From Sphingobacterium sp. xlx-96 (GTDB taxonomy: Bacteria > Bacteroidota > Bacteroidia > Sphingobacteriales > Sphingobacteriaceae): DNA of 64,000 nt. Of this stretch, positions 34,444-43,260 are shown in pieces. How positions within the stretch are numbered: the first letter of the stretch is position 1; each line of letters begins with the position of its first letter. The notes below the pieces were generated by a model. The model was not told where the DNA came from. It did no database searches and saw only the letters and a program-made list of their open reading frames with translations. The stretch lies in the NCBI RefSeq assembly GCF_011007365.1, contig NZ_WFKM01000015.1, positions 1-64,000 of the forward strand, given 5' to 3'. The position numbers and the translations under genes were made by a program.

Positions 34444-34451
34444 TATGTTTG
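34444..34451 (+). promoter_or_regulatory. promoter -7 element of the response regulator gene
   Basis: TATGTTTG matches TAnnTTTG 68 bases before the ATG at 34520. No clear -33 TTTG is found, so this may be an activated promoter. Confidence 0.5.
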
Positions 34452-34519
34452 CATTAGCATTACCCTATTCAAGCCAGTGCTAAAATAATTGCTAAAGTAT
34501 AAAACATACATCCCTCTTT

Positions 34520-35161
34520 ATGAAAAAGATACTCATCGCAGATGACCACAGCATAGTTAGATTAGGGGCTGCCGTAGTGATTAACGAAAAATTCAATGAT
34601 ATTTCTATAACTAATGCAGTCACTATCAAAGAGGTCTATGATCATCTGAAATTTGAAAAATTTGACTTATTGCTTTTAGACATCAACATGCCTGGAGGCA
34701 ACAATATTAAGGTTATCAGTGAAATACTTAATCTCCAACATGACCTCAAAATATTGGTTTTTTCTTCCTATGACGAAAATATATATGCGCTACGCTATAT
34801 AGAAGCCGGAGCAGCTGGATACCTCAATAAAAACACAGCCATGGAAGAACTCGCTAATGCCATTCAAAGCATCCAGGATCGCGGAAAGTACATGTCCAAC
34901 GAAGTAAAGGATTTATACGTCCAAAAACTAACAAGTACAAAGTCATCTATAGATCGTGTCAACCCTTTGAACAAACTGTCCAACAGAGAAATGGATGTCG
35001 CTAAGCACTTAATCGAAGGTCATGGTATCCTTGAGGTATCGAATCTTTTAGCATTAAGCTCATCAACAGTGAGCACTTACAAAAGTAGAATATTCGAAAA
35101 ACTGGCAGTTAGTAACATCCCAGACCTTATAGAACTATTCAAGCTACATGCCAAAGATTAA
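34520..35161 (+). CDS. LuxR/NarL-type response regulator
   Basis: A 213-residue protein with a receiver domain (1-120; acidic pair D8/D9, phospho-acceptor D54 in LLLDINMPGG, the S/T in VFSSYDE, K in YLNKNT) and a LuxR-type helix-turn-helix (about 145-208, LSNREMDVAKHLIEGHGILEV... STVSTYKSRIFEKL). No histidine kinase is encoded nearby, so it is an orphan within this window. Target genes cannot be told from the sequence. It is convergent with ftsZ, sharing a palindromic terminator. Confidence 0.9.
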   Translation: MKKILIADDHSIVRLGAAVVINEKFNDISITNAVTIKEVYDHLKFEKFDLLLLDINMPGGNNIKVISEILNLQHDLKILVFSSYDENIYALRYIEAGAAGYLNKNTAMEELANAIQSIQDRGKYMSNEVKDLYVQKLTSTKSSIDRVNPLNKLSNREMDVAKHLIEGHGILEVSNLLALSSSTVSTYKSRIFEKLAVSNIPDLIELFKLHAKD

Positions 35162-35294
35162 CACCTGGCAGAACCAGTTTGTTATATACGATTTAAATTA
35201 CAGATACAACACTACACACTTACAGACCGTTACCAAAACATCGGTAAAAGCGATCTAAAGCGCCAAGAATAAAGAGCTAGCACCTTCCTTATAA

Positions 35295-35329
35295 AAAACG
35301 GTCGACTAACTAAGTTAGTCGACCGTTTT
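35295..35329. terminator. bidirectional terminator between the response regulator and ftsZ
   Basis: A perfect 16-bp stem (35295-35310 with 35314-35329) with a TAA loop and A/T runs on both sides, placed between two convergent genes. Confidence 0.88.
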
Positions 35330-35361
35330 CACAGCATATGATTTTTTTATATAATATCTTC

Positions 35362-37068
35362 TTAATCTACATTATCGTGCAAAAACGAATTGTTTGAACG
35401 AATCTCTGTAACACCCTCGTCAAATGACAGGGTAAAACGAGACACTTGCGAATCAGCAGAATGAGGCACATCTTCTAACGTTTTTTGCTTTCTTTTATAA
35501 GCCGGCTCATTTTCTAACTCCTGTAATCCGTTTGAAGATTTAAGCTTCATGCTCAACTCCTTAAGGCGCAATATACGTTCCTTAGTTTTTAAAAGCTGAT
35601 CTTCAAAATTCACTTCTTCTTCAACCCTAACTGTGGAGCTCGCGACATTCGTTGCTGGTGCAGCGCTCGAACTCACTATATTATTTACCTGACTTTCCAC
35701 TTCCTCATCAACCTTCTCCTCGTACGCATCAAATACAGTAGGTAGCTTGAATTCGAAAACTGAAGGCGAGGTCTTTAACTCAAAACCATGATTCTCTTCC
35801 TTTTCTTCAACAAAATCATCTTGCACATCTAATGTATGTCTTACAACTTGAGGTTCAGCCTGCACATTAGAATTTGTGAAACCTGTAGGCTTTACCGGAG
35901 CCGTAAATAAATCGGCTTGAGGAACAGTAACCTTCTCCTCCACCACATTGGTAGGAGTCATTGGCTTTATATAATTATCCACTCTTGACTCGATCGTTCT
36001 CTCCGCAAACTGGTTCTGAGAAACAGGCTTAACAAAAGAACTTGATGACTCAGGAGTCAAAGGCAACGCTACCTTTTCTTTTTCTTTCTCTTTTATACGC
36101 TCTTCTGAAGTCTGAAATCCCGTAGCAATAATAGTTACAGATAGATTTTCCTCTAGAGCCTCATCGATACAATTACCCCAAATTAAATCTGCAGTCAATC
36201 CTGCTTTCTCTTGAATAAAATCAGTAACGATCGCAACCTCATCCATGGTCACCTCGGTCTTACCAGAAGTAATATTCAACAAGATGTAACGCGCTCCTTC
36301 GATTTCATTATCCTTAAGCAGTGGAGATGCTAATGCACCCGTTACAGCTTTAATAGCTCTATCTTCGCCTGATGCAACGTGATTACCCATGATTGCTACC
36401 CCGCTATCATTCATAACGGTACGCACATCTTTAAAGTCGACGTTGACATAACCAGGAATAGTAATAATCTCAGCAATACCTTTCGCTGCTGTAGTCAATA
36501 TATCATCTGCTTTCGCAAAAGCCGCAGTCATCGTAAGATTACCAAAAATCTCGCGAAGGCGGTCATTTGAGATTACAAGATAAGAATCTACATACTTGCG
36601 CAATTCATTCAAGCCTTCTTCCGCTTGGGAACGACGTTTCTTACCTTCAAATGTAAAAGGAGTTGTAATAATCGCCACCGTCAGAATCCCCATTTCCTTT
36701 GCTGCTTTAGCAAGTACTGGACTAGCCCCAGTTCCTGTGCCACCACCCATTCCGGCAGTAATAAACAACATTTTAGTGTTGGCACCAAGCATTCTTTTGA
36801 TATCGTCGATACTTTCGATAGCAGAATTCTCCCCAACATCAGGATCAGCACCAGCACCCATACCTTCTGTAAGACTAGCTCCCAATTGTACTTTGTTAGG
36901 AATTGGGCTCAACTCCAACGCTTGCGCATCTGTGTTGCACACAATAAAATCTACACCACTAATCCCTTGCTTGTACATGTGATTTACGGCATTTCCACCG
37001 CCACCACCAACACCTATAACCTTGATTATAGATGATTGCTCCTTTAACATTTCAAATTGTATCGACAT
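35362..37068 (-). CDS. ftsZ: cell division protein FtsZ with long C-terminal extension
   Basis: The 568-residue tubulin homologue assembles into the division ring. The GTP-binding tubulin signature GGGTGTG is at 108-114 and the T7 loop is GNCIDEALEENLSVTIIATGF. The conserved GTPase part ends at about residue 325; the remaining roughly 240 residues form an acidic, Ser/Val-rich, probably disordered linker ending in a conserved-looking PAYKRKQKTLEDVPHSADSQ followed by SRFTLSFDE. Typical FtsZ is 380-400 residues, so this is a large extension, a known trend in Bacteroidota. It closes the dcw cluster, 134 bp after ftsA. Confidence 0.97.
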   Translation of the reverse strand: MSIQFEMLKEQSSIIKVIGVGGGGGNAVNHMYKQGISGVDFIVCNTDAQALELSPIPNKVQLGASLTEGMGAGADPDVGENSAIESIDDIKRMLGANTKMLFITAGMGGGTGTGASPVLAKAAKEMGILTVAIITTPFTFEGKKRRSQAEEGLNELRKYVDSYLVISNDRLREIFGNLTMTAAFAKADDILTTAAKGIAEIITIPGYVNVDFKDVRTVMNDSGVAIMGNHVASGEDRAIKAVTGALASPLLKDNEIEGARYILLNITSGKTEVTMDEVAIVTDFIQEKAGLTADLIWGNCIDEALEENLSVTIIATGFQTSEERIKEKEKEKVALPLTPESSSSFVKPVSQNQFAERTIESRVDNYIKPMTPTNVVEEKVTVPQADLFTAPVKPTGFTNSNVQAEPQVVRHTLDVQDDFVEEKEENHGFELKTSPSVFEFKLPTVFDAYEEKVDEEVESQVNNIVSSSAAPATNVASSTVRVEEEVNFEDQLLKTKERILRLKELSMKLKSSNGLQELENEPAYKRKQKTLEDVPHSADSQVSRFTLSFDEGVTEIRSNNSFLHDNVD

Positions 37069-37142
37069 AATATCCTATATTTATGAACTGCCAAGCTACC
37101 GATCAATACCAAACTCAACAATTCGAATGTAATAATACCAAA

Positions 37143-37183
37143 ATATCCACAACAGTTTTCCACATTTGTTAAATTGTGGAAAA
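37143..37183. promoter_or_regulatory. DnaA-box-like motif cluster upstream of ftsZ
   Basis: Three motifs, each one base away from TTATCCACA, fall in 41 bp: ATATCCACA (37143-37151), TTTTCCACA (37156-37164) and, inverted, TTTTCCACA (37175-37183). They occupy the only sizeable spacer between ftsA and ftsZ. They could be DnaA sites that modulate ftsZ; consensus for this lineage is not known to me. Confidence 0.4.
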
Positions 37184-37202
37184 AACCACCCTGTGTTGAA
37201 AA

Positions 37203-38567
37203 TTATTTCTTACCTATAAAAGTATCGTCATCAATCTCTTGATTATCCTTAATGAATTCAGAAATAATTTTAGTAAACCAACTCTCCTTTTTACTTTGTT
37301 TTTCTGCGATCTCCTTCACAGGTGTTCTTTCTGTTTTCTTGCTTGCGATTTCTTGATGTGCAGCCTCCTCGTCCTCTATAACCTGAATACCTTTAATCAA
37401 AAGACCGATACTTGTTGCATACATTGGACTTTTCATTTCCTCAAATGTCTGCTTGTTCAACATATCTGTTTTAGCAAGATATTCATTCGGGTAACCGATA
37501 CGACAGTCTATTCCGGTGATATACTCGACCAACTGAACCAAATGTTTCAATTGCGCTCCACCACCAGTAATAACAATACCAGCAATTAATTTGTCTTCGT
37601 AACCTGAAGATTTTATCTCGTAATACACGTGCTCGATGATTTCTTCCATACGAGCCTGAATTATATACGCTAGATTTTTGACCGAAATCTCTTTTGAATC
37701 ACGTCCACGAATACCAGGTACACATATTACTTCATTTTCTTTATTTTCATCAGCCAATGCTGATCCATATCTCACTTTCAACTGTTCCGCCTGGTTTCTA
37801 AGTACAGCACAACCTTGACGGATATCTTCAGTTACAATATTACCCCCTAATGGAATTACAGCAGTATGGCGGATAATACCTTCGTGGAAAATAGCCACAT
37901 CCGTAGTACCCCCACCGATATCAACAAGTACAACACCGGCCATTTTTTCTTCATCATCCAATACAGCCTCGGAAGATGCTAATGGCTCCAACACTAACGA
38001 AGAAACTTCTAAATCAGCGTTATCAACACATTTCTTAATATTTTTGATATCTGTCACCCGGCCTGAGATGATATGAAAGTTAGCTTCCATACGACGTCCT
38101 GCCATACCGATAGGTTCTTTGATACCTGGTTCATTATCGATCGTAAACTCCTGAGGTAATACGTGGATTATTTCTTCTCCCGGAGGAAGTACCAATTTGT
38201 ACATATCCGAGATCAAACGCTCCACATCGATTCTTCCAATTTCATCATCATCGCTTTTGGTCAAGATGCCACGATGTTGAATACTCTTGATATGCTGTCC
38301 TGCTATCCCAATATTCACCACTTTAATATCCACATTAGACTGTCCTTCTGCAGAGGATACCGCCTCTCTAATGCTGAAAACCGTCTTTTGAATATTAGCG
38401 ACTACCCCACGGTTGACACCTGCTGATTCGGCTTTACCAACTCCCAACAACTCAATCTTATTCGAACCACTGCGTCTTCCAACAGTAACACAAATCTTTG
38501 TTGTACCGATATCCAATCCTACGACGATTGGATTCTCTCTTTCAATTTCTGTAATTCTTGGTTTCAT
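37203..38567 (-). CDS. ftsA: cell division protein FtsA
   Basis: A 454-residue actin-like protein that anchors FtsZ to the membrane. It shows the ATPase start VVGLDIGTTKICVTVG, DIGGGTTDVAIF and VITGGGAQLKHL, with the 1C/SHS2 insert between about 85 and 165. The C-terminal amphipathic segment KKESWFTKIISEFIKDN is the expected membrane-targeting sequence. It lies 22 bp after ftsQ and 134 bp before ftsZ. Confidence 0.96.
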   Translation of the reverse strand: MKPRITEIERENPIVVGLDIGTTKICVTVGRRSGSNKIELLGVGKAESAGVNRGVVANIQKTVFSIREAVSSAEGQSNVDIKVVNIGIAGQHIKSIQHRGILTKSDDDEIGRIDVERLISDMYKLVLPPGEEIIHVLPQEFTIDNEPGIKEPIGMAGRRMEANFHIISGRVTDIKNIKKCVDNADLEVSSLVLEPLASSEAVLDDEEKMAGVVLVDIGGGTTDVAIFHEGIIRHTAVIPLGGNIVTEDIRQGCAVLRNQAEQLKVRYGSALADENKENEVICVPGIRGRDSKEISVKNLAYIIQARMEEIIEHVYYEIKSSGYEDKLIAGIVITGGGAQLKHLVQLVEYITGIDCRIGYPNEYLAKTDMLNKQTFEEMKSPMYATSIGLLIKGIQVIEDEEAAHQEIASKKTERTPVKEIAEKQSKKESWFTKIISEFIKDNQEIDDDTFIGKK

Positions 38568-38589
38568 ATGCTGTATATTATGCTGTATT

Positions 38590-39408
38590 TTAATTCTTCA
38601 TATTAATTTTCATTTGCAAACTGTCGATAAACCAGTCCCCCCTACGTTCGCAAATGATCTGTCCGCCATATTTGACGTTCACCTTCTCATAGGCATCACT
38701 ACCTACTTTGGGAAGGATATTTTTATAGTACGCTTCTAGCCGCCTCAATTTGTAGCCCAACGAGTCTGCTGATCCGATCACCAAAACCTCTTTACCGACC
38801 CGGGGTATCAACTCGATATCCCGCTGCTCATTGACAAATATTTGAACGATTTGATTTTCCCAAAGTTCGTCTCCCCGTACATGATCAACAACCGTCACCA
38901 AGTCCTGCACCAATTTGGACTCGATCCCCTCCAAAGGTTGTTTGTATCCCTCCGTGATATTACCGTTCGCTACCATCACATGCGGTACATATTTCAAGGT
39001 GACAGGTACTTTCCTCCCAGACCGATCTATATAGTACTCTCGTCCCGCCTTGTTAATAACACGGAGCACGACCTCTCGTTGCTGAACCTTTACCTGCACA
39101 GTACCATCCATATCCGAGTACACTTCTGCATTGGACACATAGGGAAGCTTTTCGATTTCCTTTTCGATCTGTTCAACCTTAATCATCCCTAGATCTTTTC
39201 CTACAATAGCACCAAATTTTTGATCGATCATCTTTGAAATATCGTGTTGATCAATAAATGTTTCCTTACCTTCAACAACAACTTTCAATGTTTTGCAAGC
39301 TTGTACCCGATCCTTTTCCACTACCAGACTCATAAGCATAGCTAATCCAATAAAGGTCACTAGACCTAAAAAAATATAAAAAACTACACTCCATCTGATA
39401 TTCCTCAT
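38590..39408 (-). CDS. ftsQ: cell division protein FtsQ/DivIB
   Basis: A 272-residue bitopic protein: one membrane helix near residues 7-28, a POTRA domain (about 40-110, LKVVVEGKETFIDQHDISKMI) and a beta domain. It acts in the divisome subcomplex with FtsL. Sequence similarity in this family is low, so the call rests mainly on architecture and on the position between murC (1 bp upstream) and ftsA (22 bp downstream). Confidence 0.88.
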   Translation of the reverse strand: MRNIRWSVVFYIFLGLVTFIGLAMLMSLVVEKDRVQACKTLKVVVEGKETFIDQHDISKMIDQKFGAIVGKDLGMIKVEQIEKEIEKLPYVSNAEVYSDMDGTVQVKVQQREVVLRVINKAGREYYIDRSGRKVPVTLKYVPHVMVANGNITEGYKQPLEGIESKLVQDLVTVVDHVRGDELWENQIVQIFVNEQRDIELIPRVGKEVLVIGSADSLGYKLRRLEAYYKNILPKVGSDAYEKVNVKYGGQIICERRGDWFIDSLQMKINMKN

Positions 39409-39409
39409 A

Positions 39410-40762
39410 CTACTTATCTAATAAATCTTTCAATGGCCTAACCAATCTATCTATATCTCCTGCTCCAACGGTAACCAGTAACTCCGGTTGTTCTTCTTGT
39501 GCTATAGTTAACACTTCTTGAGGGCTCACTACACGTTTATTTACTAAATCAACTTTATCGAGGAGCCACGAAGAAGTTACTCCTTCAATTGGCAACTCCC
39601 TCGCTGGGTATATTTCCATCAGCAACAACTCATCTGCCATCCCTAAAACTTCTGCGAAACCGTCTATAAAATCACGGGTGCGGGTGAATAAATGAGGTTG
39701 AAAAACTACGGTCAATTTCTTTTCGGGATATAGCTTGCGCATCGAGCTCAAAAAAGCTCTCAATTCTTCGGGATGATGTGCATAATCATCGATGTATATG
39801 TGCTTTTCATTTCTAACAATAAATTCAAAACGACGCTTTGCCCCTTTAAAATTAGCCAACGCTTCTACAATCTTTTGATCATCTATCTTTAACAACCTCG
39901 CTACTGTTATCGCAGCGACCGCATTTTCCACATTATGAAGTCCCGGTATCCCCAACAGTACACTTTCAATCGTCACATCAGCACCGACATAGTCAAAGTA
40001 AAACTGTCCGTCCTTAACATGTATATTTTTTGCATATACATCCGCGGGACCATCCTTTGAATAACTGATATCACCGACAAACGGTAATCCTGTCTTAACA
40101 ACCCGCTTCCCTCCTTCAACAACTCTATTCAAGTACATCTCAAACGAAGTAATCAAATGCGATTCATCACCGTAAATATCTAAATGATCTGCATCTGCAG
40201 AAGTCACTATAGCAATATCAGGATGTAATGTCAAAAAGGAACGATCGTATTCATCAGCTTCAACCACCACCACATTATTAGCTCCAAAAAGTACATTTGT
40301 ATTATAGTTTGAACTTATACCACCTAAGAATGCAGAGCAGTCATACCCAGAATCTTTCAAAATATGAGCAATCATAGTCGATGTTGTCGTTTTTCCATGT
40401 GTCCCTGCAACACCGATCGTAAAACGACTAGCACTGATCAAACCCAACACCTGCGAGCGCTTAAAAAGTTCGAACCCCTTGTCCAGAAAATAATTCTTTA
40501 TTTTCAAATCAGCAGGTACCGCCGGAGTGTATATAATCAAAGACTCTTCTGAAGGAGCAACAAGATCGGCATCAATCAACTCCACATCGTCCGTATAAAT
40601 CACAGGAATACCCTCCTGTACCAGAGCTATTGTCAATTCGGTTTCCGTCTTGTCATAACCACTCACCGCACACCCCAACTTATGAAAATAACGGGCCAAA
40701 CCACTCATCCCGATTCCCCCTATACCGATTAAGTAAACTCTTTTTATTTGATCAATATTCAT
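39410..40762 (-). CDS. murC: UDP-N-acetylmuramate--L-alanine ligase
   Basis: A 450-residue Mur ligase, the first to add an amino acid to UDP-MurNAc. It shows the N-terminal Rossmann motif LIGIGGIGMSGLA, the ATP loop GTHGKTTTS (H/K central), EADEYDRSFL and the C-terminal YAHHPEELRA. GxGxxGMS marks MurC rather than MurD/E/F. It is four bases after murG and one before ftsQ. Confidence 0.97.
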   Translation of the reverse strand: MNIDQIKRVYLIGIGGIGMSGLARYFHKLGCAVSGYDKTETELTIALVQEGIPVIYTDDVELIDADLVAPSEESLIIYTPAVPADLKIKNYFLDKGFELFKRSQVLGLISASRFTIGVAGTHGKTTTSTMIAHILKDSGYDCSAFLGGISSNYNTNVLFGANNVVVVEADEYDRSFLTLHPDIAIVTSADADHLDIYGDESHLITSFEMYLNRVVEGGKRVVKTGLPFVGDISYSKDGPADVYAKNIHVKDGQFYFDYVGADVTIESVLLGIPGLHNVENAVAAITVARLLKIDDQKIVEALANFKGAKRRFEFIVRNEKHIYIDDYAHHPEELRAFLSSMRKLYPEKKLTVVFQPHLFTRTRDFIDGFAEVLGMADELLLMEIYPARELPIEGVTSSWLLDKVDLVNKRVVSPQEVLTIAQEEQPELLVTVGAGDIDRLVRPLKDLLDK

Positions 40763-40766
40763 ACTC

Positions 40767-41864
40767 CTACTTAATTAATTTCAACACCTCTCTTGCTATT
40801 ACTTCATCTGCATCTAATAATGCCAACGCTTTAATATGAGTTGCCAACCTTTGACAAGTCTCATCATCCTGCAATAATGCCATAGCTCTATCCATAAGAA
40901 CAGTTTTGGCATCTGCGTCTTTCACCATCAATGCTGCTTCTTTGTTGACCAATGCCATGGCATTTTTAGTCTGATGATCTTCTGCGACATTAGGCGACGG
41001 CACCAAAATAACAGGCTTACCTACAACACATAGCTCCGATATGGTACCCGCACCTGCCCTCGCAATAATGAGATCAGCAGCGGCATAAGCGTAATCCATC
41101 TTCTGTAGAAAGGCAGACATTTTGATACTATTGGGCAGTTTTCCGCCAAGCTCAGCAGTCAGCTTATCGATATAATACCCTCCACATTGCCAGATCACCT
41201 GAATACCTGCGGCATTCAGTTTGTCGATATTATTTTTCACACAGTCGTTGAGCGTACCTGCCCCCAAACTCCCTCCTGTCACTAAAATAGTCTTCTTTCC
41301 AGCCTCAAGACCGAAACTAACCATTGCCTCACCTTTCTTTCCTTCAATATCCACCGAAGTGCGGCGTATCGGATTTCCGGTCAATAACACTTTTTCCTTT
41401 GCAAAAAACTGCTCCATCCCTTCATATGCAACACAGACTTTTTTAGCTTTCCTGCCTAGACTCTTATTCGTTTTTCCAGCAAAAGAATTCTGTTCCTGGA
41501 TCAACGTTGGCACCCCCATCATATTTGCCATCATCAACAACGGTCCTGAAGCATATCCGCCGACACCTACAGCAACATCTGCTTTAAAGTCCTTGATAAT
41601 CCTCCTTGCCTTCAACATGCTATCCACCATCTTAAATGGTAAAGACAAATTCTTCCATAAAGACGAGCGGTTAAACCCTTGAATATTCAAACCTACTATC
41701 GTATAACCTGCTGCGGGCACTTTCTCCATTTCCATTTTCCCCTCAGCCCCAACAAATAGAATCTCAATATCGGGTTGTGTACGGCGCAAAGCATTAGCAA
41801 TTGCTATCGCAGGAAAAATATGTCCTCCTGTACCGCCACCACTGATAATTACTTTATTTGCCAT
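40767..41864 (-). CDS. murG: UDP-N-acetylglucosamine--MurNAc-pentapeptide-undecaprenol GlcNAc transferase
   Basis: A 365-residue GT-B glycosyltransferase that turns lipid I into lipid II. The N-terminal GGTGGHIFPAIAIANAL and the GGSLGAGTLN and AGAGTISELCVVGKPVILVPSPNVAEDHQ blocks are diagnostic. It works on the cytoplasmic face of the inner membrane. A 102-bp repeat-bearing spacer (41865-41966) separates it from ftsW, unlike the tight spacing elsewhere in the cluster. Confidence 0.97.
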   Translation of the reverse strand: MANKVIISGGGTGGHIFPAIAIANALRRTQPDIEILFVGAEGKMEMEKVPAAGYTIVGLNIQGFNRSSLWKNLSLPFKMVDSMLKARRIIKDFKADVAVGVGGYASGPLLMMANMMGVPTLIQEQNSFAGKTNKSLGRKAKKVCVAYEGMEQFFAKEKVLLTGNPIRRTSVDIEGKKGEAMVSFGLEAGKKTILVTGGSLGAGTLNDCVKNNIDKLNAAGIQVIWQCGGYYIDKLTAELGGKLPNSIKMSAFLQKMDYAYAAADLIIARAGAGTISELCVVGKPVILVPSPNVAEDHQTKNAMALVNKEAALMVKDADAKTVLMDRAMALLQDDETCQRLATHIKALALLDADEVIAREVLKLIK

Positions 41865-41916
41865 TTTGTTAGTATTTAGTATTGAGATGTGAGTATTGAG
41901 ATACCTATAACTTTAT

Positions 41917-41954
41917 AACCTCTTAACTCTTTAACCTCTTAACTCTTTAACCTT
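41917..41954. repeat. 16-bp tandem repeat in the murG-ftsW spacer
   Basis: AACCTCTTAACTCTTT occurs twice exactly (41917-41932, 41933-41948) with a partial third unit. The rest of the 102-bp spacer is low-complexity A/T-rich sequence. No gene or hairpin of note is seen. Confidence 0.85.
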
Positions 41955-41966
41955 ATTAACTTAAAA

Positions 41967-43160
41967 TCAAATCGTCCCAACAACAACCCTTTTGGGCTTT
42001 ATCACCTCGTCCAATTCTTCTTTACCTTTTAGTTCTTCAATATTCCTACTTACGGACAATATTATCCCTAATGCCACCGATGTGAATAAAATGGAAGTAC
42101 CGCCCATACTCACCAAGGGAAGCGGAACCCCTGTCACAGGACCTAAACCAACCGCGACAGCCATATTTGCTAAGGCCTGAATCGTGAGGCTAAACCCCAA
42201 TCCGGCAGCCAAAAAAGCGCCAAATGCCCGGGGACTCATCGTCACGATACGGATACATCGGTACATCAGCGCGAGATACAGAAACAGAAGGATCCCCCCT
42301 CCCATAGTCCCATATTCTTCAATGATAATAGCAAAAATAAAATCCGAATAAGGATGTGGCAACACATTACGCTGCACACTATTTCCTGGGCCTTTACCAA
42401 ATACCCCGCCTGTAGCAATAGCAATCTTGGCATTATTTGCCTGATAGTTTTTATCCTCCTGAAATGGAACACCACTCTCATGCACCTCTTCCGTTTTAAA
42501 AAAGCCTTCGATACGACTAAAATAAGTGGCCCTACGAGGCCCTATCGAAATCACGATTAATCCTAACACACCCACTCCCGCAGTAACCAATGCTATCTGC
42601 TTAAAAGAGATACGACCAATTAATAGCAGCAACACACTTGTACCAAACAGCATCAATGCCGTTGAAAGGTTGGCCCATGCGATCAATACAAACACCGCAC
42701 ATACAGCTCCCATTATAGGAACAAATGATTTCTTGACATCCTTAATTTCTTCTTGTTTTCTAGAAAGCATTCTAGCCAAAAATGTAATCAAAGCCAACTT
42801 TGCCAAATCAGAAGTTTGGAATGTTTGGTTGATAACAGGTATGGTAACCCAACGGGAAGCATCATTGACCGAACTACCAAAAACCAGCGTATACAACAAT
42901 AATGGAATTGTTATTACCATCAAAATCTTTGAAATCCCTGCGTACCACTTATAATCCAACTTGTGAGACAGATACATCAACACCAAACCAATTGCAACGA
43001 TCGAAAAATGCTTAAACAAATACATTTCGGTCCCCTTACCTTCTTTATAAGCAAGTGTACCCACAGAGCTATAAACAGCAAGCAAAGACCATCCTGATAG
43101 AATTATCACGATAATCCAGATCCATTTATCTCCCTTTAGTTTCGCAAATATTTGTTCCAT
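41967..43160 (-). CDS. ftsW: septal SEDS glycosyltransferase FtsW
   Basis: A 397-residue SEDS membrane protein with 10 predicted helices that polymerises lipid II with FtsI (encoded in the same cluster). Diagnostic pieces are SLLAVYSSVGTLAY near the start, ISRIEGFFKTEEVHESGVPFQEDKNYQANNAKIAIATGGVFGKGPGNS in the extracellular loop, FIFAIIIEEYG and GLGPVTGVPLPLVSMGGTS. The tail VIKPKRVVVG is basic. Both flanking spacers are about 100 bp and carry repeats. Confidence 0.95.
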   Translation of the reverse strand: MEQIFAKLKGDKWIWIIVIILSGWSLLAVYSSVGTLAYKEGKGTEMYLFKHFSIVAIGLVLMYLSHKLDYKWYAGISKILMVITIPLLLYTLVFGSSVNDASRWVTIPVINQTFQTSDLAKLALITFLARMLSRKQEEIKDVKKSFVPIMGAVCAVFVLIAWANLSTALMLFGTSVLLLLIGRISFKQIALVTAGVGVLGLIVISIGPRRATYFSRIEGFFKTEEVHESGVPFQEDKNYQANNAKIAIATGGVFGKGPGNSVQRNVLPHPYSDFIFAIIIEEYGTMGGGILLFLYLALMYRCIRIVTMSPRAFGAFLAAGLGFSLTIQALANMAVAVGLGPVTGVPLPLVSMGGTSILFTSVALGIILSVSRNIEELKGKEELDEVIKPKRVVVGTI

Positions 43161-43172
43161 TCTTTTTTTCCT

Positions 43173-43253
43173 CTGTTATCGAGTTATGAAGTGATCCTGT
43201 TATCGAGTTGGCTTGACAATTTGTTATCTTGTTAACTTGATCACTTGTTAACT
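43173..43253. repeat. direct repeats in the ftsW-murD spacer
   Basis: CTGTTATCGAGTT occurs at 43173-43185 and 43197-43209; CTTGTTAACT at 43228-43237 and 43244-43253 (16 bp apart). The spacer is 100 bp (43161-43260) and has no ORF. Confidence 0.8.
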
Positions 43254-43260
43254 AAAGACC

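Noticed and set aside
36596..37035. Plus-strand ORFs of about 130 codons opposite ftsZ
   Set aside because: Composition mirrors the ftsZ codons; no start context or homology-like motifs.
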